A DNA stretch of 64,000 nt from contig JAVGWX010000004.1 of the NCBI GenBank assembly GCA_036924085.1, positions 15,217,454-15,281,453 on the forward strand, in the 5' to 3' direction. Position numbers and translations under genes: made by a program. This document shows positions 21,571 to 33,039 of this stretch, one piece after another. The stretch is from Ariolimax columbianus. Its lineage: Eukaryota > Mollusca > Gastropoda > Stylommatophora > Arionidae. Under the pieces are notes generated by a model. The model made no database searches. It saw nothing but the letters and a program-made list of their open reading frames with translations, and was not told the origin of the DNA. How positions within the stretch are numbered: the stretch's first letter is position 1; each line of letters begins with the position of its first letter.

Positions 21571-24495
21571 ATGAAGTATGAGACTAAAGATAGGCCTACA
21601 ATAGGGTGCTATAGAGGATGTAGTCAAAGGGGTAATTTGGTGTCAGGGAAGTGTGAAATACATAGTAGAAAAGCAAACACTAAAATGATAAAGCAGAAGC
21701 AAAAAGAGGAAAACCAACAACATTACAAACTAAAATGTTTTTATGCAAATGTGAGAAGCATAGTAAATAAAAGAGAAGAATTGGAACTGTATGTAGAAGA
21801 AGAAAAACCAGATATAATAGGGTTAACAGAATCATGGACATATGAGGAGATTGCAGATAGTGAACTTGAAATTGAGGGATATACAATGTTAAGGAAAGAT
21901 AGGATAATTGGAGACAAGACTAAGGGAGGTGGCGTTTTATTATACTGTATAAATTCTGTTAATATAACGATCAAAGATTATTTATCATGTGGTAACAAAA
22001 ATGAAAGTGTATGGGGAGAAATAGAAAGTGGGGGTGAAAAAACAGTGATTGGAGTGTGCTATAGATGTCCATCAAGTCAAAAAGAGGAAGATAAGGAGCT
22101 GATTAGTAGTATAGCAAAGGCAAGTAAAGGGAAATTATTATTAATGAGAGATTTCAACTATCCAGAAATAAAATGGGATATGGCAGAAGCACTTGTAGAG
22201 TCAAAACCTTTTGTTAAGTGCATAACTGACAATTTTTTAATTCAACATGTAGAAGCAGCCACCAGAGGCAAAAACATACTCGACCTAGTTTTTACCACAG
22301 AGGAAAATATGATTGAAAACGTTACCGTTGGGGAACTGTTTGGCTCAAGTGACCATCAAATCATCCGTTGGGATCTTATTGCAGGGAAAGAAGTAAACAT
22401 AAACACGCGAACATACGACTACTCTAAGGCAGATGTTAAGAGGATGAAAGAGGCAGCGAACCACATAATCTGGAAAGATATTATTGTAGGAACAGATGTT
22501 GAACAGGAGTGGGAAAGTTTTAAAACAGTTCTAGAAACGCTAAAAGAGGAATGTGTTCCATGTAGGGAGGTAAACCCCAAGCGTAAAAAGTGGATAACTA
22601 GATTTGTAGTGAAATGTAGAAGAGCAAAAAATAAAGCATGGCAAAAATATATAGAGGCAGGTAAATCAAAAGAAACATATGTAAAATATTTGGACAAGCA
22701 GAACATATCCCAGAAAGCGAATAGAACAGCAAAAATAGACTTTGAAAAAAAACTTGCTCAGAGGATCAAGACTGACAGTAAAAGCTTCTTTTCTTATGTT
22801 AGAAATAAAAAAAGAACGAAAGACAAAGTAGGCCCTCTCATAGACAGTACAGGGAAAATAATAAGTGAGAATAGGGAGGCTGCTAATCTGCTCAATCAGT
22901 ACTTTGGCACAGTCTTCACAAAGGAGGACTGCTCCGAGATCCCAGAGCCTATAGATATTTTTCAAAGAGACATGGATACAGCGGGATTAAGATCAATCTG
23001 TATTACAGAGGAAATGGTTTTTAAAAAATTGGAGGGGTTGAAAGTGAATAAATGTCCAGGTCAAGATGGTATTCACCCAAAATTGCTGTATGAAATTAGA
23101 AACCAACTAGCAAAACCATTGGCTATATTATGTTCTCAATCACTTACAAAAGGGATTGTTCCACGGGATTGGAAAGATGCAGGAGTGATCCCCTTATTCA
23201 AAAAAGGCAAAAAATCAGATCCGGCAAATTATAGACCGGTGAGTTTAACGAGCATAGTCTGTAAATTGTTAGAGTTAAAAATCAAAGAAAACATTGTAAT
23301 GCATTTAGAAAAATTTAATCTAATTAGAAATAGTCAGCATGGGTTTACTAGAGAGAGATCATGCTTAACAAATCTATTAGAATTCATGGAGGAGGTTACT
23401 AAAATCATAGATAAAGGGGAGCCAGTGGATGTTATTTATCTAGACTTTGCAAAGGCCTTTGATAGAGTACCTCATCAAAGATTATTTCGAAAGTTAAAAT
23501 CACATGGAATAGGTGGGGAAGTTGCCAAATGGATTGAAAATTGGTTAACGGGAAGAAGGCAGAGGGTGGGCATAAATAAGGAGTACTCTGAGTGGAGTGA
23601 AGTGAAAAGTGGTGTGCCACAGGGCTCGGTTTTGGGACCAATTTTGTTCTTGATATATATAAATGATTTGGACATTGATATGAGATCCATGATTGCAAAA
23701 TTTGCTGATGACACAAAACTATGCAGTAGTGTCTCATCTAAAGCAGAAGTGGATATATTGATGTCGGATTTAGATAAAATTCGAGAATGGTCTGTAAGCT
23801 GGCAAATGGAGTTTAATGAAGATAAATGTACAGTCATCCACATGGGTAGATCCAATATGGAACATAAATACAGAATGGGAGAAAACAATATTAGAAAGAT
23901 AGATAAGGAAAGGGACCTAGGGGTTATAATAGATCATACAGGAAAGGTGAGTGAGCAAGTTAAGGTAGCAGTGAAAAAGGCAAATGCAATGTTAGGTATG
24001 ATAAAAAGAAATATTAAACATAGGAGCAAGGAAGTGATCGTCAAACTGTATAAAGCTTTAGTTAGACCTAGATTGGAGTACTGTGTACAGGTGTGGAGTC
24101 CTTATCATAGAGGGGGCATAAACATGCTAGAAAGAATACAAAAAAGAGCGACAAAGATGATAGTGGGATTCCAGAATTACAGTTATGAGGAACGACTCAG
24201 AAAAACCGGCCTACAGTGTCTCGAAGAGAGAAGAATTCGTGGTGACTTAATACAGGTTTATAAGATGATCAGAGGAATCGATAAATTAGACTATAACAAG
24301 TTTTTTAAAATACAGCCACCTACAATAACACGAGGGCATAGCTACAAGCTGATTAAAGAGAGGTCCAGGTTAGATATTAGGAAATATTTTTTTAGTCAGA
24401 GAGTGGTGTCTGCTTGGAATGCATTGCCAGGGGAGGTAGTGGAGGCAGGGACAGTTAATGCATTTAAGAATAAACTGGATGCGCATAGATTTTAG
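21571..24495 (+). CDS. CR1-like ORF2: AP endonuclease plus reverse transcriptase, 974 aa
   Basis: A full-length open frame for the retrotransposition enzyme, which nicks target DNA and primes reverse transcription from it. Endonuclease (about residues 55-265): FYANVRSIVNK, GLTESW, RDFNYPEIKW and SSDHQIIRWDL. The residue before the invariant Asp-Phe-Asn block is Arg (R193) where Gly is normal in the GDFN motif; this could weaken nicking. RT (about 480-800): YRPVSLTSI, YLDFAKAFDRV near 624, GVPQGSVLGP near 680, FADDTKL at 711-717 with both catalytic Asp. No RNase H and no terminal zinc knuckle, as expected for CR1. No stop or frameshift is seen. The ATG gives a basic N-terminus (MKYETKDRPTIGCYRG). 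The sense strand is A-rich. Confidence 0.92.
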   Translation: MKYETKDRPTIGCYRGCSQRGNLVSGKCEIHSRKANTKMIKQKQKEENQQHYKLKCFYANVRSIVNKREELELYVEEEKPDIIGLTESWTYEEIADSELEIEGYTMLRKDRIIGDKTKGGGVLLYCINSVNITIKDYLSCGNKNESVWGEIESGGEKTVIGVCYRCPSSQKEEDKELISSIAKASKGKLLLMRDFNYPEIKWDMAEALVESKPFVKCITDNFLIQHVEAATRGKNILDLVFTTEENMIENVTVGELFGSSDHQIIRWDLIAGKEVNINTRTYDYSKADVKRMKEAANHIIWKDIIVGTDVEQEWESFKTVLETLKEECVPCREVNPKRKKWITRFVVKCRRAKNKAWQKYIEAGKSKETYVKYLDKQNISQKANRTAKIDFEKKLAQRIKTDSKSFFSYVRNKKRTKDKVGPLIDSTGKIISENREAANLLNQYFGTVFTKEDCSEIPEPIDIFQRDMDTAGLRSICITEEMVFKKLEGLKVNKCPGQDGIHPKLLYEIRNQLAKPLAILCSQSLTKGIVPRDWKDAGVIPLFKKGKKSDPANYRPVSLTSIVCKLLELKIKENIVMHLEKFNLIRNSQHGFTRERSCLTNLLEFMEEVTKIIDKGEPVDVIYLDFAKAFDRVPHQRLFRKLKSHGIGGEVAKWIENWLTGRRQRVGINKEYSEWSEVKSGVPQGSVLGPILFLIYINDLDIDMRSMIAKFADDTKLCSSVSSKAEVDILMSDLDKIREWSVSWQMEFNEDKCTVIHMGRSNMEHKYRMGENNIRKIDKERDLGVIIDHTGKVSEQVKVAVKKANAMLGMIKRNIKHRSKEVIVKLYKALVRPRLEYCVQVWSPYHRGGINMLERIQKRATKMIVGFQNYSYEERLRKTGLQCLEERRIRGDLIQVYKMIRGIDKLDYNKFFKIQPPTITRGHSYKLIKERSRLDIRKYFFSQRVVSAWNALPGEVVEAGTVNAFKNKLDAHRF

Positions 24496-24571
24496 AGCAA
24501 GGTGATGTAAATGTAACTGGTTGTATACAGACTCTGCAGGGTCTTCTAAACCAGTATGAAGATGTTAAGTT

Positions 24572-25030
24572 ATAAGCTGTAGAGTCTTCTCAAAATGAGG
24601 AGTCGAGTCTTTTACCATAAGGTGTACAGTCTTCTATCCATTAGGTATCGAGTCTTCTACCATAACGTGTAGAGTCGTCTACCACAAGGTGTTGAGTCTT
24701 CTATCATAAGGTGTAGAGTAATCTTCCACAAGGTGTAGAGTCTTCTACCATACGCTGTAGAGTCTTCCCAGAATGAGGTGTAGAGTCTTCTACCATAAGG
24801 TGTAGAATCTTCTACTACAAAGTGTATGGTCTTCTACCATAAGGTGCACAGTCTTCTACTACAAGTTGTAGAGTCGCGCTGAAATGAGGTGTAGAGTCTT
24901 CTACCATAAGGTGTACAGTCTTCTACCCGAAGGTGTAGAGACTTCTACCATAAGGTGTAGAGTCGTGCCGAAATGAGGTATAGAGTCTTCTACTATAAAG
25001 TGTAGAGTCTTCTACTACAAAGGTGTAGAT
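24572..25030. repeat. ~22-bp minisatellite, right part
   Basis: About 20 units of GGTGTAGAGTCTTCTACCAT type with variants (GTCGTGCCGAAATGA, ACTACAAAG). Confidence 0.9.
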
Positions 25031-25209
25031 GTCTCTTTTTTTTTCCCATTTTGACTTACAGTTACTTCAACATGCGGTAGTCAGTCCAATTCTTCAGGGA
25101 CCTGAATTACGTCATTTGACATGCCTGGCATATTACAGAGTTACGGTTAACTGCTTCCATTTTCACACGACTGTTATAAACAATAACAATAGAAACATAT
25201 TGTACAAGT

Positions 25210-26130
25210 GAGTGTTGAATGTTCTGGATGGGGGTGTTGACTGTTGTTGATATGGGTGTTCTGTTCTAAATGTGAATGTTGAATGTTGTGGATGTCGTTG
25301 TTAACTGATGTAGATGTTGGTGTTATGGATGTGAGTGTCGACTGTTGTAGATGTGAATGTTTAATGTTGTGGATGTCATTGTTCCCTGATGTAGATGTGG
25401 ATGTTATGGATGTGAGTGCTGACTGTTGTAGATGTGGGTGTTTTACATGTGAATGTTAACTGTTGCAGATGTGACTGTTGTACATGTGAGTGTTAACTGT
25501 TGTAGATGTGAGTTTTGACTATTGTAGATGTGAGTGTTGGGAATATGAGTGTTGACTGTTGTAGATGTGAGGGTTTACTGTTGTAGATGTGAGTGTTGAA
25601 GTTGTAGATGCGAGTGTTGACTGTTGTACATGTGAGTGTTGACTGTTGTAGATGTGTATTGACAGTTGTGGATGTGAGTGTTGTAGATGTGAGTGTTGAC
25701 TGTTGTAGATGTGAGTCTTGTAGATATTAGTGTTGAAAAATTGAGCGTTGTAGATGTGGGTGTTGTAGATGTGAGCGTTGGAGATGTGAATGTTGTAGAT
25801 GTGAGTGTTGTAGATGTGAGTGTTGTAGATGTGAGTGTTGTAGATGTTAGTTATGTAGATGTGTGTTGTATATGTGAGTGTTGTAGATGTGAGTGTTGTA
25901 GATGTGAGTGTTGTAAATGGGAGTATTGTATATTTGAATGTTGTAGATGTGAGTGCTGTAGATGTAAATGTTATAGATGTAAGTGTTTATTGTTGTAGAT
26001 ATGAGTGTTGGGGTGTTGGGGATGTGAGTGTTGACTGTTTTAGATATAAGTGCTAACTATTGTAGATGTGAGTGTCAACTGCTATGGATGTGGGTGTTGG
26101 TCGATTTGAGCATTGACTGTTGTTGATGTG
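25210..26130. repeat. GATGTGAGTGTT-type minisatellite
   Basis: Mixed 15-bp (TTGTAGATGTGAGTG) and ~22-bp (with ACTGTTG) units. The purest 15-bp block is at 25785-25860. Short Val-Asp-rich ORFs inside are by-products. Confidence 0.9.
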
Positions 26131-26420
26131 AGTGTTGGAGCTTCGTGACAATGTAAACTTTTTGAACTACGTGACAATGTAAACTTTTCGAACTACGTGA
26201 CAATGTAAACTTTTCGAGCTACGTGACAATGTAAACGTTTCGAACTACGTGACAATGTAAACTTTTCGAGCTACGTGACAATGTAAACTTTTCGAGCTAC
26301 GTGACAATGTAAACTTTTCGAGCTACGTGACAATGTAAACTTTTCGAGCTTCGTGACAATGTAAACTTTTCGAACTACGTGACAATGTAAACTTTTCGAA
26401 CTACGTGACAATGTAAACTT
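26131..26420. repeat. 26-bp minisatellite, 11 units
   Basis: The unit is TACGTGACAATGTAAAC then TTTTCGAGC; GAAC and GAGC variants alternate. Very homogeneous, and it directly abuts the previous array. Confidence 0.95.
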
Positions 26421-27065
26421 CTGTGGCAGTTCAGATGTTTTTAAGTGACGTTTTCATTTCAGCAGACACATAAATAATACTTTCCCCTCATTATATTTTT
26501 GAATTCGATGTCAGTTTCTGGATATTTGTTGGATTAGACAGCTCACTTCAGACGTAAATCGAGCGGATGCACGGGAATTAAAGCGATCATTTCTCGTTTA
26601 CGATATCCACCCAGAATGTCCTTTATGTGAAAAAATGAGGCCCATTTTGTGATTTTTCCAGAGGAAAAAGGTCACCAGGTAGTAACATGTTGAATGTTTT
26701 GTCAATTAAGCTAGCTGATATGGAAATTATTCTCTGGATGGCCAACTGTAGCTCTATTATCAGTGCAGCTAACAAGAGCGTCATTACACAATCTGATAAT
26801 AACGTCGGTTCACTTTTGTGTATTCAGAGAAGTAATGAAATATAAAAACTGCACATTTTTCAGGCATGTAGTAAAAAGTCACTAAACAGAATTGTACATG
26901 TGTCAGGCAACCTCATCATGTGAAATAAATAGCTACAGAAACAAGCACTGCATGACCACATACAGTGATTTGAGACAGTTTTACTGTAACGGATACATAT
27001 CTACTAAGGCGGTGGTGCAATACTTTTTCATGAGCCCACATAAGGTCTGAGGAGGCACCTCCGGC
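26421..27065. other. Unassigned sequence
   Basis: No supported ORF or repeat. Confidence 0.35.
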
Positions 27066-27069
27066 CTTA

Positions 27070-27432
27070 TGTTTCCTTCTTCTTCTTCTTCGTTCGTTCT
27101 CAATCTCCCGCTATCAAACCCTGAAAGGGCTTAAGTAGCAGAATGTAGTCCAGAGAACGGAATGCGTTGTGTCGTAGTTTACAGCTTGACTGCGATATTT
27201 GCACCTTTCGGTCCAAGACATCCGACTTCAGCAATCATTTTTTGAGTACCGGGTTAGCATTCCCTCTTCGATCTCTTCTCCTTAGCCAGTCTACCCTGCT
27301 GCAGCCTGTTATCCAGGATCAGCGCGTGGAGGTGTAGAAGGTTCTTGGCAGCTATGGTTCGCTTGCCCTGACGCTATCAGTCAGCTATGGGTCGCTGACC
27401 ACTGCAGCTCATGTGCTGCTCAGCATCTTGAT
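27070..27432 (+). repeat. Dispersed repeat DR-A, copy 6 (best reference copy)
   Basis: Near full length. It starts CTTCTTCTTCTTCGTTCGTT, runs through the conserved blocks, and ends ATGTGCTGCTCAGCATCTTG. It can serve as the reference for the other copies. Confidence 0.88.
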
Positions 27433-27489
27433 CCCCCTTATGTTTCTGTCTTGTGATAGGATTAGGAGCCTTTATAACCACAGGGGGCC

Positions 27490-27862
27490 TGCAGGTGATA
27501 GCACAGCTGATAGCACGGATGATAGCGCAGGTGACAGCCCAGCTGAGAGCACAGGTGACAGCCCAGCTGCTAGCATAGGTGACAGCCCAGCTGATAGCAC
27601 AGGTGACAGCCCAGCTGATAGCACAGGTGACAGCCCAGCTGATAGCGCAGGTGACAGCCCAGCTGATAGCGCAGGTGACAGCCCAGCTGATAGCGCAGGT
27701 GACAGCCCAGCTGATAGCGCAGGTGACAGCCCAGCTGATAGCACAGATGACAGCCTAGCTGATAGCGCAGGTGATAGCCCAGCTGATAGCACAAGTGACA
27801 GCCCAGGTGATAGCACAGCTGATAGCACAACTGATAGCACAACTGATTTCACAGGTAAAACC
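27490..27862. repeat. 24-bp minisatellite, about 15 units
   Basis: The unit is GACAGCCCAGCTGATAGC then GCAGGT. The 8-residue periodic ORFs (154 aa plus, 158 aa minus) follow from the period being a multiple of three. It begins about 55 bp after a DR-A copy. Confidence 0.95.
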
Positions 27863-28057
27863 ACACTTATAAGATGAACAGATCGAAGGACAATACCAGA
27901 CCAAGCGAAGCCCGAAATTGCCTTGTTAGCAGGCCGAGGCACAAGCAAAGGCTAAATGGACGAACTCTACAGAAACGTCTGTTCAAACCGGATGCACTGG
28001 CCCGTAACACTAACAAAACAGTCCAACATAATTTCACTTGATCATACTGATAATGAT

Positions 28058-28205
28058 ATCGAGGCTAGCTAACAAGACAGTCAATCAGCAGGAAAACCAT
28101 TGGGATAGTTATTATCAGGTTAGCTAACAAGACAGTCAATAGGAAAACTATTGGGATAGTTATTATCAGGTTAGCTAATAAGACACTCAATCAACAGGTT
28201 AAATA
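28058..28205. repeat. ~50-bp tandem repeat, 3 units
   Basis: GTTAGCTAACAAGACAGTCA and GGGATAGTTATTATCAGG are repeated in order, with small deletions. Confidence 0.85.
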
Positions 28206-28980
28206 TTTTGACAACTATCATAATATCATAGGCACTGCATAGTATCATTTTATCTAACAATATAATAAGCCAGAATAGTTATTCGTTAGTCCTAGTCTAA
28301 ACAACAAGATAGTTATTGACAGGACAGCCATCATGAGCACTATTTTCCATCGAGCTAATATTACTGTTAATTTCATGTTATCTGTAACAATTTTTATTCT
28401 CTTGATGAATTGTTCTCAGATTCGCCTAAATAGGCGAGTAGCTCTCATGGTATCTTAGAAGGTCATTATTATCAGACTAGGAGACAAGAGAACATCTTCA
28501 AGCGAGTTAATAATTACGGGATTTCCATAATGCATAATAAGAAAGTTTTTATCATTGTTGCCAATAAGAAAGGTTATTCTTATGGTTACTTACTTACACT
28601 TAATTACTTTCAGACTAGCTATAAATAAGTTGCTCTTGGACACAATGATACCAGTCTAGTCTCGAAACTAAAATATGATGTTTAGTTGTACGCGTGAGCT
28701 AACTTCTTTTAATTATTAATTTGTTATACTGCTGTATCAATTGGCTTCTAACAGCCGATACACTGGTTTATCCTAACATATATTGTTCAACTCAACGACC
28801 TATGTTATCAGTTTCTGACAACTGAAAATCATTCATCTAGTCTGACGAAATGAACAAAGTGTTCTCCTGATAATTCAATAATCGTCGTCTAATTTGTTGC
28901 TGGCAATACAATTGTATGTTTGGTTTGCCAAATAACAACAAAATAATAATTTGTCCTGTCAATGGAAAAATCATTAGCAT
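28206..28980. other. Unassigned AT-rich sequence
   Basis: No supported ORF, RNA gene or repeat unit. Confidence 0.35.
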
Positions 28981-28984
28981 TTTC

Positions 28985-30235
28985 TGATAATTCCGTTAAG
29001 TTCAAGTGTCATTTCCACAACAATGGTCGGCTGCAATGAATCTCAAGTGTACTCTCTCTCTCTCTCTCTCTCGTCGTAATTGTGTAATCTGACAGGCTTT
29101 TTTCAGTCCATCACCTGATGTTATCCACCCACTTATAACGTTGTTTGTCTTTTGAACGAATACCTTCAACAAGTCTTGTTATATGGTCAAAATAGCTGAC
29201 TAGCCCTGATTTCGGTCATTAATTCTCTTCTCACCCCCAACTTTTTCAATCCCTCCACATTTGTTTTCTTCTCTTTCTAAGAAATGCCACCCACTCTTCT
29301 AAATACCTATATTTCGAAGGCTTTAATACTCTTCTCCAACTTGTTATTCATTGTCCATGTTTCTGCACCATAAAGTAGTGACAAGTATGCGACATAACAC
29401 CTGGCAATTTTCATTTTCAAATTATGGTTTATTTGGCTGTCAGTATGTTGCCGAATACCATCTTGGATACCTATCTCTTTCTGATTTATTTTTCCCAGCT
29501 GCCATCTTCCGTTATTATTTGACCTAAATAGGAGAAACTCTGTACCTGTTCAAGTTGTTGATCTTTTATTTTTAGCTGCATATATGTTATCTTGTCACCT
29601 ATCCCAAGTATCATAGTCTTTGTTTTCTTTATGTCTAATCCAAATTCTGGTCTTATTTTGTATATTGTCACAAGCTCCTGCATTTCTTGCTCTATTTTGC
29701 CATAAAACCTAGATCATCTGCATATCTAAGGTTATTTATTGCTACTCCTCCAAGGATAAATCCATTGGATCCCCGCTATATGTTTTAATATGTATTCTGT
29801 GTAGGTATTAAAAAAACAAGGGGATAATACACATCCCTGTCTCACTCCTCTTTTTACATCAATAACTTTCCTGATTTTACTGTTGCGGTTTGTTCACAGT
29901 ATAGATTACTGAGTAGCCTTATGTCTTTGTCATCTAGTTCTATTTCTTGGAGGCATTTAATTAATTTCTCACGTTGAGCTCTGTCAAAAGCCGTCTAGTA
30001 GTCTATGAAGCAAATATAAATGTCATTATATATTTCTAAGTATTTCTCTGTCATAGTTCTCAAAGTTGCTTCTCTTGGTCTACAACACATCCGAAAGCTA
30101 AATTGTTCTTCTGAAACTTCCCTCTCTACTTTACCTCTTATTCTCTCTTGTAGGATCTTGAACAGTGTTTTAATTGTGTGACTCATAAGACTGATAGTTT
30201 AAAGTCTGAACCTTTTGTTGCATGAGGTTTTATTG
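28985..30235 (-). pseudogene. RTE-like retrotransposon relic (minus), RT to C-terminus
   Basis: Read on the minus strand, degraded frames give the RTE-type RT in order. SHTIKTLFKILQERIRGK and EEQFSFRMCCRPREA are at about 30180-30060. ICFIDY is followed by a stop and then AFDRA near 29990. RQGCVLSP-like residues are near 29845 and LRYADDLG near 29720. A 65-aa frame at 29683-29486 ends SFSYLGQIITEDGSWEK. GAETWTMN-like residues lie near 29360 and WVDNIR near 29110. A (TC)n tract at 29049-29073 sits inside the coding end and would read as Arg-Glu repeats. Several stops and frameshifts make it inactive. The endonuclease is absent, so it is 5'-truncated. Confidence 0.85.
29049..29073. repeat. (TC)n microsatellite in the RTE coding end
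   Basis: About 12 TC units lying within the C-terminal coding stretch of the RTE relic. Confidence 0.9.
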
Positions 30236-30325
30236 TGTATTGTTATAAATGTTGAACATTTCAGATAATAGAAAAGGCATTATATGCTAGCCATTGTATA
30301 ATAGAAACATTTTTTTTGCGACAGT

Positions 30326-30395
30326 GAAATAATTTTTGTTGTCTTAGCAATAAAAAAAATAATTTTTGTTGTCTTAGCAATAAAAAAAAATAATA
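30326..30395. repeat. ~31-bp direct duplication
   Basis: AATAATTTTTGTTGTCTTAG plus CAATAAAAAAA occurs twice in succession. Confidence 0.9.
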
Positions 30396-31685
30396 TTAAT
30401 AATGACAATAGAAATTTATAATTATTTGTTTTGACAATAGAAAATGATTATCGTTTTCTAACACAAGAAAATCATCTATTGTTTTCCAAGATTAAATCTT
30501 TATTTTTCGTTTCTGACAATAAAGAAATCAGTTTTTTTAGGTAATATAAAATCGTCATATATTTCTCACATTAGAAAGTCTTGATTTGTACCCAAACACG
30601 AGGGTATTTGTGTTATTCAAAGCTTGTTGTAACTACTATATTTCTCAGACTCGGGATGTGTTCTAGCTGAAACCTTCGGTTGTACCCAGGCGAGCAGGAC
30701 AATCAGCTAAACTCGTCTGGTACTTTTCTTCAAAATGAGCGAATCCGAACTGTGTGGAACAGCTGATAGTTGTATCGCCATGACAACGTCAACAACTAAT
30801 TCTAACTCATCAATGGAGAGTGTGCTATATTTATATAAGGTATGTTCCGTTGTCAATAATATTCTAATCTGCTGTCTAATTGATGTCTAATTGCTGTTTT
30901 TATACAGACAATTATACTTTTTCTATCTTAAGTCATTATGTTCTTTTTCACTCCAGTAGGAGCATAATGTCACAACTACATTTGGCCCTCTTGCAGGAAG
31001 TTTGTGTCAAATCATTTATTTCTCTAGTACAGATTGTTACTGTGGCACGTTGTTTCACATCAGGAGATTGGAAGCCACACGCTTCCCCTTTAACTGACTT
31101 CGGTTATGCACGAAGAGCAATACCGTCGGCTGTTAACAGAACAGAGCATCCCGATTTAGTTGTCTGCTGCAGCATTCCCTGTAGGGTCTTTCCTCTCCTG
31201 CAGAGGTTTCCCGAAAAGGAAGCAAAGAATAGTAACACTAACTTGCCAGATATGTCGTAAGAGGCGACTAAGGAAGGTTGGCTACCACATCCTCCACAAA
31301 CGTTAAGCAACACGATGTAAACAGAAAAGGACAGGTCAACATTTGATGACTGACCATGTAGGTTGAAGACCTATGCTTCACACCTTTTGAATGATTCATT
31401 GAAGGGAGCCTAGATGTGTGAATGTGTCGGAATGTATGTCTGCAGGCCAACATTTTGTATTTGAAGTTTTTTGTGCTAAGGTTCAACGGTAGGATTTATA
31501 GACATGAGGAATAAAGGTTGTTTGTCCATGCAGTCGCTACGCTGTGTACAGACTAGCTTTTTATGTTACCTGGGACCAAAAAACGTCTTAATTACCTGGG
31601 GTTTGAACGCGTGTCCCAGTGGTCAAAGACTGATATACAAACCGTTCTGCCTGCCGCATCTATACGTACTTTTGGCTTACTGTTT
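30396..31685. other. Mostly unassigned; contains fragments of dispersed repeats
   Basis: The segment 30945-31010 (TTCACTCCAGTAGGAGCATA onward) is similar to 36235-36300. The segment 31238-31285 resembles 7620-7655. The 126-aa ORF at 30880-31260 spans these repeats and is not supported as a gene. Confidence 0.4.
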
Positions 31686-31830
31686 AAACTCAGTTTAGGC
31701 GTCTCTTAACTAATGTAACATAATGTAGCTTATTTTTTGGACTCAGTTTGGATATCTCTAAACTAATGAAACATATTGTAGTTTATTGTTTGAACTCAGT
31801 TTTGGCGTCTCTAAACTAATGTAACATATT
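31686..31830. repeat. ~60-bp tandem repeat, about 3 units
   Basis: GTCTCTAAACTAATGTAACA and TTGAACTCAGTTT recur in order. Confidence 0.85.
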
Positions 31831-31844
31831 GCTATACCGTGTCC

Positions 31845-31990
31845 GATCCTACAACGTGAGAGTGGTAGAGTTGTCATGACCTCGCTTCTCCCGTCAATGA
31901 CATCGGCATCGTTTTTTGTTATCGAAAGGTTCCAGTAGACGGTGATAACAATGGGTACCTGACTTACTGCTAGAAAATAACAGGTGTGGA
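31845..31990 (+). mobile_element. SINE fragment with the S1-type GGGTACCTGA core (plus)
   Basis: A-box-like GAGAGTGGTAGAG near the start and ACAATGGGTACCTGACTTAC in the body. It is followed at 32200 by a head in the opposite orientation. Confidence 0.5.
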
Positions 31991-32199
31991 AAGAAACGGA
32001 GCAGCTATTCTCCCATAAGATAAAAAAAGTGGAGACCTAAGTAAAATGAAACTTCTTAATATTTAATCTTCGACAGCCGTTTCTGCTAGGATACTACCAG
32101 AGTACCGGAAAGGAGGCTGTGTGGTGGGGTGATGGTTGTGGTGGGGGGCGTTTTGGGTTGTGACGGAGGTGGGCGGAGGGAAGAGAAGCCCTAAGCGTG

Positions 32200-32275
32200 A
32201 CGGTCTTGGAAGTTGAACTCTATCTTCGCCGTGAAAATCGAATGCACTACTACTACACTAATCAGTCGCTGTAAA
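32200..32275 (-). mobile_element. S1-family SINE head fragment (minus)
   Basis: On the minus strand CTGATTAGTGTAGTAGTA, then TTTTCACGGCGAAGATA and GTTCAACTTCC parallel the tRNA-like head at 2912-2830. Confidence 0.5.
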
Positions 32276-32514
32276 TATGTAGTACAGACTTAGTGCAGTT
32301 CGGACATGGTCTACAAGCTCTAATACTTCATATCTCTTCCTTTATGGAGCCTAGATCATAACCGTGCCTTAGTATTCGTATCGGGGATAATCATGCAGCG
32401 ACCAGTGCTAGTTCAAATAAAGATAGGCAGGTAGGTAGCCCGCTTAGGTAAGAAGGATCCGTCGCGCAAACCGTCCATGAACACGACACGTGACTGAGTC
32501 CCAGGTCGCATACT

Positions 32515-32755
32515 TCTTCTTCTTCATCGTACGCTGTTTACAGCGATATACGTTGCACTGTTTAATTTGTTAAGCTTGTGGCTCAGTGCATCCGATTTCA
32601 ACAAACGTTTCTTTAGAGATGCCCTCCTTAGCGTTTGGCTGACCCCATCTGCAAGGCAGCAGTTGTTTTTGGTCAGAGTTATCTCTCTTAGGGAAGTTGT
32701 CTTGCAGGACTATCGAGTCTTCAGCACTCGTTTCTATAGGGTTTGGCAATGATAT
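32515..32755 (+). repeat. Possible very diverged DR-A copy
   Basis: (CTT)n start, then TTTACAGCG, GTGCATCCGATTTCAACAAA and a diverged remainder follow the DR-A order loosely. Confidence 0.4.
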
Positions 32756-33039
32756 GATATGATGGACTATGTACTAGTTTGTACTATCCCGGAAGAGAGG
32801 CAGTCCAGTGTGACTGTGTCTCAGGATCGTCACGTCCTGCCAGAAACGTAGCAAATGCATGTGAGTGAGGTATCGCTTTGCTCCCTTTATTTTCTCGGCT
32901 CATCTGCAGTGATGGCACGCCTAGCATTCCCCTCCACCTGGGAGGTTGTCACAATAGGGCAGAGGTGCAATGTCCGCTGGACTGCATCTCTTCTGCGTCT
33001 ATTGGGATGACTGATATCAGACAGAGGTAAAGAGCGAGG

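Larger units (their letters stand above)
21219..24571 (+). mobile_element. CR1-like non-LTR retrotransposon, copy 2
   Basis: Contains the C-terminal part of ORF1 (SGNH/esterase-like), a complete ORF2 (endonuclease plus RT) and a ~75-bp 3' UTR ending GATGTTAAG. The 5' end is truncated within ORF1. Both flanks are units of the same ~22-bp minisatellite, so it integrated into an existing array. It is about 98% identical in protein to copy 1, suggesting recent family activity. Confidence 0.93.

Noticed and set aside
23432..23888. Minus-strand ORFs inside the CR1-like element (101 and 137 aa), also at 806-1262
   Set aside because: Antisense shadows of the RT coding region. They recur in both copies only because the element does.
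27413..27948. Asp/Ser-rich 154-aa ORF as a mineral-binding or phosphoprotein gene
   Set aside because: It is entirely explained by the 24-bp array plus the tail of DR-A. The minus strand is equally open.
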